From NAT127 sp041655035 (lineage in GTDB: Bacteria; Pseudomonadota; Gammaproteobacteria; Pseudomonadales; Porticoccaceae), in the NCBI GenBank assembly GCA_041655035.1, contig JBAZCN010000122.1, positions 1-10,808 of the forward strand: DNA of 10,808 nucleotides. The letters run 5' to 3'. Below the pieces are notes generated by a model, which did no database searches, was not told the DNA's origin, and saw only the letters and a list, made by a program, of their open reading frames with translations. Position 1 is the stretch's first letter, and each line of letters starts with the position of its first letter. This document shows positions 1-5,436 of this stretch, in pieces. The translations under genes were made by a program, and so were the position numbers.

Positions 1-580
1 CGGGGAGGGTGAGGTAGGGTGCCACGCAATTGACGGTGATATTGTGGCGGCCGACTTCCTTGGCCAGTACCCGGGTGAAGGCGTGCACCGCGCCCTTGGC
101 GGCGGAGTACACCGCCAGCAGGGGATCGCCGACGGTGCCGGCGGTGGAGCCCATATTGATGATCCGGCCGCCGCCCCGATCGATCATCGCCGGCAGCACC
201 GCGCGGGTGACGCGCAGCACCGTCATCAGGTTGATGTCCAGGTCCGTTTGCCAGCTGTCCGGGTCCGATTCGGCGAACAGGCCCATGGCGTTGTTGCCGC
301 CGACGTTGTTGATCAGCACGTCGATGGCGTCGAAGCGCTCGAGGGCGGCGCTGGCGATTCTTGTGCCGGAGTCCTTGTCCAGCAGGTCCACGGCGAGAAA
401 TAGCCCATCCGCCGCGCCGGCCTCCCTGGCGGCGGCCAGAACCCGTTCACCGGCCGCCCGGTCGCGTCCCACGGCGACCAGGTTGATGCCTTCCGTCGCC
501 ATGTTGAGGGCGATGGCCCGGCCGATATTCGAGGTGGCGCCGGTGATGATGACGGTTTTGCGCCCGAGTCCAAGGTCCAT
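1..580 (-). CDS. Short-chain dehydrogenase/reductase (SDR), C-terminus cut by window edge
   Basis: This is a classical SDR, expected to be a soluble NAD(P)-dependent alcohol dehydrogenase or ketone reductase. 193 codons are visible from ATG at 580, and the frame is open at the left edge, so roughly the last 50-60 residues are missing. The cofactor glycine motif TGATSNIG is at residues 13-20, followed by NNVG at 91-94 and the catalytic set N117, S145, Y158 and K162 (YSAAK). The start is supported by a purine-rich AAAGGGGGAA stretch just upstream and by the normal distance from Met to the glycine motif. R39 after the second strand (GRDR) hints at NADP(H) use. It lies downstream of the SnoaL-like and P450 genes on the same strand, but 235 bp of repeat- and hairpin-rich DNA intervenes, so co-transcription is uncertain. 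The substrate cannot be read from the sequence. Confidence 0.93.
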   Translation of the reverse strand, partial: MDLGLGRKTVIITGATSNIGRAIALNMATEGINLVAVGRDRAAGERVLAAAREAGAADGLFLAVDLLDKDSGTRIASAALERFDAIDVLINNVGGNNAMGLFAESDPDSWQTDLDINLMTVLRVTRAVLPAMIDRGGGRIINMGSTAGTVGDPLLAVYSAAKGAVHAFTRVLAKEVGRHNITVNCVAPYLTLP

Positions 581-595
581 GAGCATTCCCCCTTT

Positions 596-679
596 AGTTG
601 CCAGATGTTTGTGGATAGTTGCCAGGTGTTGGCGAAGAGTCGCCCGATATTGGTGAACGGTTGCCTGATGTGTGCGGAA
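596..679. repeat. 21-bp degenerate tandem repeat, four in-register copies
   Basis: Four consecutive 21-bp units start at 596, 617, 638 and 659. They share the pattern AGTTGCCnGATGTTgGnGaA with a few changes each. Two more diverged copies, recognisable by GCCGATTGTTGC and GCCGATGTTGCC, continue to about 721 with a small change of register. Read on the minus strand, one frame gives a seven-residue repeat (QPFTNIG, RLFANTW, QLSTNIW), but no credible gene contains it: that frame runs straight into the SDR gene out of frame. The repeat lies between the SnoaL-like gene and the partial SDR gene, ending 16 bp before the SDR start codon. A 21-bp period is two helical turns, so each unit presents the same DNA face, which would suit stacked protein binding; that role is inference. 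Confidence 0.8.
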
Positions 680-752
680 TATGCCGATTGTTGCACCGGC
701 GGGCCGATGTTGCCGGGGTTTTCACTGCCGGGAAACCGCCAGGGTTTGTCCG

Positions 753-786
753 ATTGCGCCACCGCTTGGCGCAGCGGTGGCGCAAT
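753..786. terminator. Perfect 14-bp stem-loop downstream of the SnoaL-like gene
   Basis: The arms ATTGCGCCACCGCT (753-766) and AGCGGTGGCGCAAT (773-786) are perfectly complementary around a 6-nt loop, TGGCGC. For leftward transcription this GC-rich hairpin lies about 30 nt after the SnoaL-like stop codon. It has no T-run on either side, so it is not a standard intrinsic terminator. It may act as a 3'-end stabiliser, a partial terminator separating the P450/SnoaL-like pair from the SDR gene, or a protein site. The structure is certain; the terminator label is tentative. Confidence 0.5.
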
Positions 787-815
787 GGCCTAACGGCAAT
801 GGATTCCGTGCGGCA

Positions 816-1331
816 TCAGGGCCGGACGGGCAGCACCCTGTAGGAGGGGTCCTCCCGGTCCCGCCGCCCCCAACCTTCGGTAAGGGTCGCGGCCACCTCT
901 CGCAGTTCGTCGAAATCCTGCACGTAGACCCGGTGGTCGATACCCCAGCGGCCGTCGCGCCGCGACCAGCGATCGATGTAGCGGCCCCGGGCGGTGACCT
1001 GGACCAGTCGCCCGTCCTGGCGGATACGCAGGGCGGCGGTGACATAGGCCTCGCTGCCGGCCCGGTCGCCGTCGATTTCGATGAGAATGTTCGACACCTG
1101 GTGGGAGTGGCCGAGCATGGCGCTGTGCTGTTCGCACACCCAGTCGATAAAGCCGCGCCCGCTGCCGTTGTACATGGCGCCGTAGTCCGCAGTGCCGTCC
1201 TCGTGCCAGACGTTGTAGCCGAGCTGATGATCGATGCGGTCCATGGCGCGGCAGTATTTGTAGATCTGATCGGTGATGGCCTGGCGGTCGGCGCTGGCGC
1301 TGGTGAGTTGAACTGCGGTTGGGTTGGTCAT
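816..1331 (-). CDS. SnoaL-like/NTF2-fold protein, possible dehydratase or isomerase
   Basis: The product is a 171-residue single-domain protein of the SnoaL-like branch of the NTF2 superfamily, whose members include polyketide cyclases, dehydratases and LinA-type enzymes. The helix carrying YKYCRAMDRID (residues 24-34) and the segment HSHQVSN (75-81) are hallmarks of this branch. Aligned from memory to LinA, D31 and H77 fall on its D25/H73 acid-base pair, which suggests an enzyme and not just a binding protein. TTG at 1346, ATG at 1337 and ATG at 1331 are all in frame. I chose 1331 because AAAGGA (1343-1338) then sits at a proper 6-nt spacing, whereas it touches the ATG at 1337. The gene follows the P450 gene by 30 bp on the same strand, consistent with one mRNA. 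A role as a dehydration or isomerisation step in the pathway is inferred from fold and neighbours. Confidence 0.85.
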   Translation of the reverse strand: MTNPTAVQLTSASADRQAITDQIYKYCRAMDRIDHQLGYNVWHEDGTADYGAMYNGSGRGFIDWVCEQHSAMLGHSHQVSNILIEIDGDRAGSEAYVTAALRIRQDGRLVQVTARGRYIDRWSRRDGRWGIDHRVYVQDFDELREVAATLTEGWGRRDREDPSYRVLPVRP

Positions 1332-1361
1332 GGTCATTCCTTTCAAGGCTGTTTTTACCGG

Positions 1362-2585
1362 TTAATTCCACACCAGGGGCAAAGTGGTGGGCTGCACCAT
1401 GCCTCCCAGGTGGGTTTTGATGATGGCGCCGGGTTTGATGCGAAACGGCGGGATGGCGGCGAGAAATTCCTCCAGGGCGACGCGCATTTCCCGCCTGGCC
1501 AGGTGCACCCCGAGGCAGAAGTGGGGGCCGTGGCCGAAGGTGAGGATCTGGCGCGGCATGCGGTCGAGGATCACCTCGTTGGGCCTGTCGTATTCCTCCG
1601 GGTCGCGGCAGGCGAGGATGGTGGACGTGAGGATCTTGTCCCCCGGCTTGATGGTGACGCCATTGAGCGTGCGCTCCTTGATGCAGGTGCGGAAGGTACT
1701 GGTGGCGGCATAGGCCCGCAGCAGTTCTTCCAGCGCCGTGCCGATAAAGGCCGGATCGTCCCGCAGGCGCTGCTGGTGGTCGGGGTTTTCCGCCAGGTGG
1801 CGGAAGTGCAGGCCCATATTGGTGGTCACCGTATCCAGCCCGCCGATAAACAGGTTGAAGGTATAGCCGATCAACTCGCTGTCGGTGAAGGGGCGGCCGC
1901 CAATGGCGCCATGGATGGCGAAGCTGATCAGGTCATCGCCAGGGTTTTCGCGGCGCGCGGCGATGACATCTTTCATGTAACCGTTCACGGCCCGCACCGC
2001 ATTGCCGATGGTGCCCAGGTCCCCTTCGTGGAGCAGGTCGTGCTCCCACTGCATGAACAGTTCGGTCCGGTCGTGCGGCAGGTCCATCAGGTCGAGAAAC
2101 ACCGAGACCGGAAAGGGGAAGGCAAAATCGCGGATGAAATCGCATTCCCCGTTGGCCTTGAAAGCGGCGATATAGTGCCGCGCCGCATTGCGCACCTTGT
2201 CCTCCATGGCGCGCATCTTCGGCGGCGAGAACAGCGGGTTGAGCAGGCCGCGCACGGCGGTGTGGAAGGGCGGGTCCAGCTCCGTGGGCACCATGTTCCA
2301 GCGCTCGCCGACGATGGCCGCAAACGGATTGCCTCCCTCACTGGAGAAATGCTCGGTGTCGCTGTAGGCGTCGCGCAGGTCTGCCGCGCGCCGGACCACC
2401 CAGGCGGGGCGTTCGCCGGGATAGGCATTGGTGGCGTAGAACACCGGCGGCCAGTCGTGGATGGCGGGGATCAGGGTCCTGTAGGGATCCTCTTCCACAT
2501 AGCGCCCCTGGATGATGGGGTATTCCCGCACCAGATCGGGGGGAACATGGGCGGGAAGGGGAGGGATGGCGCGGATCTCGCCCAT
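1362..2585 (-). CDS. Cytochrome P450, P450cam (CYP101)-like
   Basis: This is a soluble bacterial P450 monooxygenase of 407 residues, the family's normal length. Landmarks: the I-helix motif GGLDT at 248-252 (D251/T252, oxygen activation), ExxR at 287-290 (EELLR), R299 as heme-propionate ligand, and the heme loop FGHGPHFCLG at 350-359 with C357 as iron ligand. The C-terminal end, through HLARRE and LPLVW, is very close to P450cam from Pseudomonas, and key residues carry the same numbers. P450cam Tyr96, which hydrogen-bonds camphor, is W96 here; Leu244 and Val295 appear as N244 and T295. The likely role is therefore hydroxylation of a different alicyclic or terpenoid substrate. Such class I enzymes need a ferredoxin and a reductase; neither is in this window. 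The start at 2585 has GGAG 8 nt upstream. It is first in the leftward group, with its promoter in the divergent region. Confidence 0.95.
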   Translation of the reverse strand: MGEIRAIPPLPAHVPPDLVREYPIIQGRYVEEDPYRTLIPAIHDWPPVFYATNAYPGERPAWVVRRAADLRDAYSDTEHFSSEGGNPFAAIVGERWNMVPTELDPPFHTAVRGLLNPLFSPPKMRAMEDKVRNAARHYIAAFKANGECDFIRDFAFPFPVSVFLDLMDLPHDRTELFMQWEHDLLHEGDLGTIGNAVRAVNGYMKDVIAARRENPGDDLISFAIHGAIGGRPFTDSELIGYTFNLFIGGLDTVTTNMGLHFRHLAENPDHQQRLRDDPAFIGTALEELLRAYAATSTFRTCIKERTLNGVTIKPGDKILTSTILACRDPEEYDRPNEVILDRMPRQILTFGHGPHFCLGVHLARREMRVALEEFLAAIPPFRIKPGAIIKTHLGGMVQPTTLPLVWN

Positions 2586-2614
2586 GGCATTGGCTCCGGT
2601 TCAGGGTTTCTATT

Positions 2615-2632
2615 TATAGAATATATTCTGTA
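2615..2632. promoter_or_regulatory. AT-rich palindrome in the divergent promoter region, candidate operator
   Basis: TATAGAATATATTCTGTA is an 18-bp palindrome with one mismatched pair; its 12-bp core AGAATATATTCT (2618-2629) is perfect. It stands out as an AT island in GC-rich DNA, 30 bp upstream of the P450 start and 8 bp from the proposed -35 of the rightward promoter. Its place between two divergent gene groups suits an operator controlling both. The size and symmetry fit a dimeric repressor of the GntR or TetR type. The GntR/FCD protein encoded at 6578-7273 is a natural candidate, but that link is inference. On the minus strand the overlapping CTATAAATA (2611-2619) could be a -10 element for the P450 gene. 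Confidence 0.5.
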
Positions 2633-2639
2633 TCTTATA

Positions 2640-2669
2640 TTGTGATATCGCTCCCGGCCATCCTATACT
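2640..2669 (+). promoter_or_regulatory. Candidate sigma70 promoter for the rightward group
   Basis: TTGTGA at 2640-2645 and TATACT at 2664-2669 are separated by 18 bp, matching four and five of six consensus bases. The transcript would start near 2676, leaving a leader of about 100 nt before the oxidoreductase start at 2779. The proposed -35 lies immediately beside the AT-rich palindrome, so a protein bound there could block the promoter. The rest of the leader shows no riboswitch or other element that I recognise. Confidence 0.4.
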
Positions 2670-2778
2670 GCGCTTTCCAGCCTGGGAAGTGGCTTGCCTT
2701 CAATTTTCCAGCGCTTGTTTTTCAAGAGCCCTGGTCAACCAGCGTCCGGTGCCAAACCATAACGATGAGGAACGAATC

Positions 2779-3627
2779 ATGTTGAAAGCAGGTGTGGTCG
2801 GTCTCGGCCAGATGGGCGGCGGCGCGGCGGTGTGCCTGGCGCGGGCGGGGCGCCCGCTGAGTGTCTACGACATTGACCCCGGGGCGGCCCTGAAATGGGA
2901 GGGCGGCGATCTGCTGCCGCCGGTTGCCGCCAGCTGCGCCGAGGTGGCGCGCAACTCGGATGTCGTCATCGTCCTGGTGGTGGATGCACAACAGGTATGG
3001 TCCGTTCTCAGCGGCCCCGAAGGACTGCTGGCCGGCGCGCATCCCGGCCTGGTGGTGGTCGTCGGCAGCACCATCGCCCTGGACGAACTGACCGCCATGC
3101 GTGACACCGCCGCGAAAGCGGGCGTCACCGTTGTCGATTGCGGGGTGACCTCGCCCCCCGGCGGCCACACCCGAAAGCGCATCGTCGGCATGGTGGGCGC
3201 CGACGCGGACGTGTTCGACCGCATCAAGCCGGTGCTCGACGACTTTACCCAGGAGGCCCTGCGCCTGGGCGGTCCGGGCGTGGGCATGACCACCAAGATC
3301 GTCCGCAACATGATGTACTACGCCACCTGGCGCGCCGCATGCGAAGCCAGGATGTTGGCGGAAAAGGCCGGTGTGGATATCGGCAAGATGGCGGTGATCA
3401 ACCATCTCAGCGAAGCCGATGCCAGCGGCACCACCCTGTGGCTGAAATGCTGGGCGGCCAGGGACGCCGTTCCCGGCAGCGCCCAGGCCCAGCACGACCA
3501 CGTCCAGGGGGTCATGCTCAAGGACATCCAGGCTGCCGATGAACTGGCGGCGAGACTGGGCGTGACGCTGCCGCTGATCGACCTGATGCGCGACACCGCC
3601 GACGAAATAACCAGCCCCTGGCGCTGA
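2779..3627 (+). CDS. NAD(P)-dependent oxidoreductase, beta-hydroxyacid dehydrogenase (3-hydroxyisobutyrate dehydrogenase-like) family
   Basis: The product has 282 residues, close to the usual 290-300. The N-terminal Rossmann fold shows GLGQMG (residues 8-13) and YDIDP, where D31 suggests NAD+ over NADP+. The helical second domain carries the expected catalytic lysine, K173, in TKIVRNMMYY, with N177 four residues later as in the family. The substrate-binding segment, normally DxPVSGG, reads DCGVTSPPGGH (120-130), an unusual version implying a different substrate from 3-hydroxyisobutyrate or tartronate semialdehyde. An upstream in-frame extension exists to 2689, but GAGGAA 7 nt before ATG 2779 and the Met-to-glycine-motif distance fix the start. 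It opens the rightward group; the next gene is 160 bp away, beyond a large inverted repeat. Oxidation of a hydroxy-acid intermediate is the likeliest role, but no substrate can be named. Confidence 0.88.
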   Translation: MLKAGVVGLGQMGGGAAVCLARAGRPLSVYDIDPGAALKWEGGDLLPPVAASCAEVARNSDVVIVLVVDAQQVWSVLSGPEGLLAGAHPGLVVVVGSTIALDELTAMRDTAAKAGVTVVDCGVTSPPGGHTRKRIVGMVGADADVFDRIKPVLDDFTQEALRLGGPGVGMTTKIVRNMMYYATWRAACEARMLAEKAGVDIGKMAVINHLSEADASGTTLWLKCWAARDAVPGSAQAQHDHVQGVMLKDIQAADELAARLGVTLPLIDLMRDTADEITSPWR

Positions 3628-3648
3628 AGGAAGCATCGAGTGAAGCCC

Positions 3649-3727
3649 CATAGGGTGTGCTGAGGCACGAAGCGCACCAGAGGCCGGCAGCAATCCCGGT
3701 GCGCTTCGTGCCTCAGCACACCCTATG
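3649..3727. repeat. Perfect 30-bp inverted repeat made of two REP-like hairpins (BIME-like)
   Basis: The left arm 3649-3678 and the right arm 3698-3727 are exact reverse complements over 30 bp, separated by a 19-nt spacer. Each arm is itself a small hairpin: GGTGTGCT (3654-3661) pairs with AGCGCACC (3671-3678) with one G-T pair, and the right arm mirrors this. Each unit begins with ATAGGGTG, resembling the GTAG-type foot of REP sequences, so the whole resembles a bacterial interspersed mosaic element. It sits between two genes of the rightward group (21 bp after one stop codon, 60 bp before the next start). In RNA it would form a very stable hairpin, with possible effects on termination or mRNA decay. 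There is no T-run after it, no transposase nearby and no second copy in the window. Confidence 0.85.
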
Positions 3728-3787
3728 AGAGGGATATCGCCTGTCAGAAAGACTTTGAACAGGCTCAAACACTGAAAGGAGAAAACC

Positions 3788-4576
3788 ATGGCAGGTTTGG
3801 TCAATATCAGTGACCTGTACGATCTCGGCGGCCGGGTGGCCATCGTCACCGGCGGCGCCGAGGGCATGGGCAGGGAAACCTGCCGCTTCCTGGCCAGTGC
3901 CGGGGCCACCGTGGCGGTGGCGGATATCAACCTGCCCTGGGCGGAGCAGACCGCCGGAGATCTCGCTGCGGCGGGCGGCAAGGCGCGGGCCTATCAGGTG
4001 GACCTTGCCAGTGAGCAGTCGGTGATCGATCTGGTGCGGTCAGTGCGCGATGATCACGGCCGCCTCGATATCCTGGTCAATGTCGCCGGCCTGCAGGACC
4101 GGGAGTTCCTGGAGGAAACCTCTGTGGCACTGTGGGACAAGCTCCACCAGGTCAACCTGCGCGGTTCCTTCCTCAGCATCCGCGAGGCGGCGAAGGTGAT
4201 GAAGGCCGACGGCAACGGCGGGCGCATCGTCAATATTGCCTCCATGGGCGCCGTGCATCCGATTTTCGAAGGGCTGGTGGCCTATAACGCCTCCAAGTCC
4301 GGAGTGCTGGGGCTGACCCGCAATGCCGCCTATGAACTCGCCGCCCACGGCATCACCGTCAATGCCCTGCTGCCGGGCAATGTCACCACCGAGGGCCAGG
4401 CCCGTTCGCCGGGGCCACCCATCGATATGGAAAAGATCAAGCACATGACACCGCCCCTCGGCCGCACCGGCAAGACCTCGGATATCGCCAGCGCCATCCT
4501 GTTCCTGGTGGCGCCGGCATCCCAATGGATGACCGGCCAGACCCTGGTGGTCGATGGCGGCCACCTGAACAAGTGA
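3788..4576 (+). CDS. SDR family oxidoreductase (NAD-type, classical)
   Basis: This is a complete 262-residue classical SDR. The glycine motif TGGAEGMG lies at residues 21-28; D46 in ADIN after the second strand indicates NAD(H) preference. NVAG at 98-101 stands where NNAG is usual. The catalytic set is N123, S152, Y166 and K170 (YNASK), and LLPGNV at 194-199 is the usual post-catalytic PG turn. It ends with the typical MTGQTLVVDGG. AAAGGAG 5-6 nt upstream of the ATG supports the start. The next SDR gene begins 11 bp after its stop, so the two are surely co-transcribed. NAD preference suggests oxidation, for example of the alcohol made by the P450 to a ketone, but the order of steps is inferred. 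It could as well be a 3-oxoacyl reductase-like enzyme; family membership is firm. Confidence 0.95.
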   Translation: MAGLVNISDLYDLGGRVAIVTGGAEGMGRETCRFLASAGATVAVADINLPWAEQTAGDLAAAGGKARAYQVDLASEQSVIDLVRSVRDDHGRLDILVNVAGLQDREFLEETSVALWDKLHQVNLRGSFLSIREAAKVMKADGNGGRIVNIASMGAVHPIFEGLVAYNASKSGVLGLTRNAAYELAAHGITVNALLPGNVTTEGQARSPGPPIDMEKIKHMTPPLGRTGKTSDIASAILFLVAPASQWMTGQTLVVDGGHLNK

Positions 4577-4587
4577 TGGAGCAGGCC

Positions 4588-5406
4588 ATGACCGATCCTC
4601 TCGACGCCCGGGCATACCGGGAAAAATACGGCCCCTGGGCGGTGATTACCGGCGCCTCCGACGGCACCGGCGCGGCCTATGCCAGGCAGTTGGCGGCAAA
4701 CGGCCTCAACCTGCTGCTGATAGCCCGCCGCCGGGAACTCCTGGAAGCGCTGGCGCAGGAGCTTGAAGAGGCGTACGGCATAGCTACCCGCACCGCCAGC
4801 GTCGACCTCTACCAGCCCGGCGCGGGCCAGCAGGTGGCCAGTGCCGCCCGGGACCTGGAGGTGGGACTCTATGTCTCCAACGCCGGCGCCGACGCCAACA
4901 GCGCCCGTTTCCTGGACGCTCCCCTGGATGCCTGGCGCGGTCTGATTCAGCGCAATGTCTTCACCGTCACCGAGCTGGTCTATCACTTCGCCGCCACCAT
5001 GCGCCAGCGCGGCCGCGGCGGCATCCTGCTGATGTCGTCGGGCACGGCGCTGGGTGGCCAGCCGGGAGTGGCGGTGTACTGCGCCACCAAGGCCTTCGAC
5101 CTCAATCTGGCCGAGGCCCTGTGGGCGGAGCTTGGCCCTTTTGGCATCGATGTGCTGGGGGCGGTCTGCCCGGCCATGGATACCCCCTCCCTGCAGAGCC
5201 TCTTGGGGGCCAATGGCCTGACCCTGCCGGGGCTGTACGATCCGGATGAAGTGGTCCGCACCCTGCTGGCAAGACTGCCGGATGGCCCCACCCATGTGTT
5301 TCCCTTCGGCCCCGATGCCCCCCGTGCGGGAGAGATCGAACAGGCCCGCCGCGAGCGCGTGGCGGCGATGGTCGAGGCGTCGAAAATGTTTTTCCGCAAT
5401 CCCTGA
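4588..5406 (+). CDS. SDR family oxidoreductase (NADP-type, DltE/17beta-HSD-like)
   Basis: A 272-residue SDR of a different subgroup from its upstream neighbour. TGASDGTG is at residues 21-28; the basic run ARRRE (46-50) after the second strand indicates NADP(H). SNAG is at 97-100 and the catalytic residues are N123, S151, Y164 and K168 (YCATK). The lack of a VDGG ending and the tail that follows Y164 resemble the DltE/estradiol 17beta-dehydrogenase-like group. Two starts are possible: ATG 4576 overlapping the preceding stop (TGATG), and ATG 4588 with GGAG 6 nt upstream; I chose the latter. Pairing an NAD-type and an NADP-type SDR back to back would allow oxidation and reduction of different hydroxyl/ketone positions on one compound; this is inference. 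Confidence 0.93.
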   Translation: MTDPLDARAYREKYGPWAVITGASDGTGAAYARQLAANGLNLLLIARRRELLEALAQELEEAYGIATRTASVDLYQPGAGQQVASAARDLEVGLYVSNAGADANSARFLDAPLDAWRGLIQRNVFTVTELVYHFAATMRQRGRGGILLMSSGTALGGQPGVAVYCATKAFDLNLAEALWAELGPFGIDVLGAVCPAMDTPSLQSLLGANGLTLPGLYDPDEVVRTLLARLPDGPTHVFPFGPDAPRAGEIEQARRERVAAMVEASKMFFRNP

Positions 5407-5436
5407 ACCCTTCATTTTTTATTGCAGAGTCTGACT

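Noticed and set aside
596..721. CRISPR array
   Set aside because: The units are contiguous 21-bp copies without spacers and there are no cas genes.
313..762. Minus-strand frame containing seven-residue repeats (TNIG/ANTW/TNIW)
   Set aside because: The repeat only reflects the 21-bp DNA repeat. The rest of the frame is out of register with the real SDR gene it overlaps.
672..2645. 657-codon open frame on the plus strand, antisense to the P450 and SnoaL-like genes
   Set aside because: It is a mirror of two well-recognised genes in high-GC DNA with strong codon bias. Its translation is rich in Gly, Ala, His and Val with no known domain, and it crosses the divergent promoter region.
3649..3727. 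Insertion sequence or transposon ends
   Set aside because: The two arms are only 19 nt apart with no transposase gene and no flanking target duplication; a REP/BIME-like element fits better.
3739..3764. GCCTGT/ACAGGC inverted repeat with 14-nt spacer before the SDR gene at 3788
   Set aside because: Six-base arms at this spacing are common by chance and nothing else supports an operator.
2722..3981. 419-codon minus-strand frame over the beta-hydroxyacid-dehydrogenase-like gene
   Set aside because: It runs through the inverted repeat and antisense to two clear genes, and shows no domain or ribosome site.
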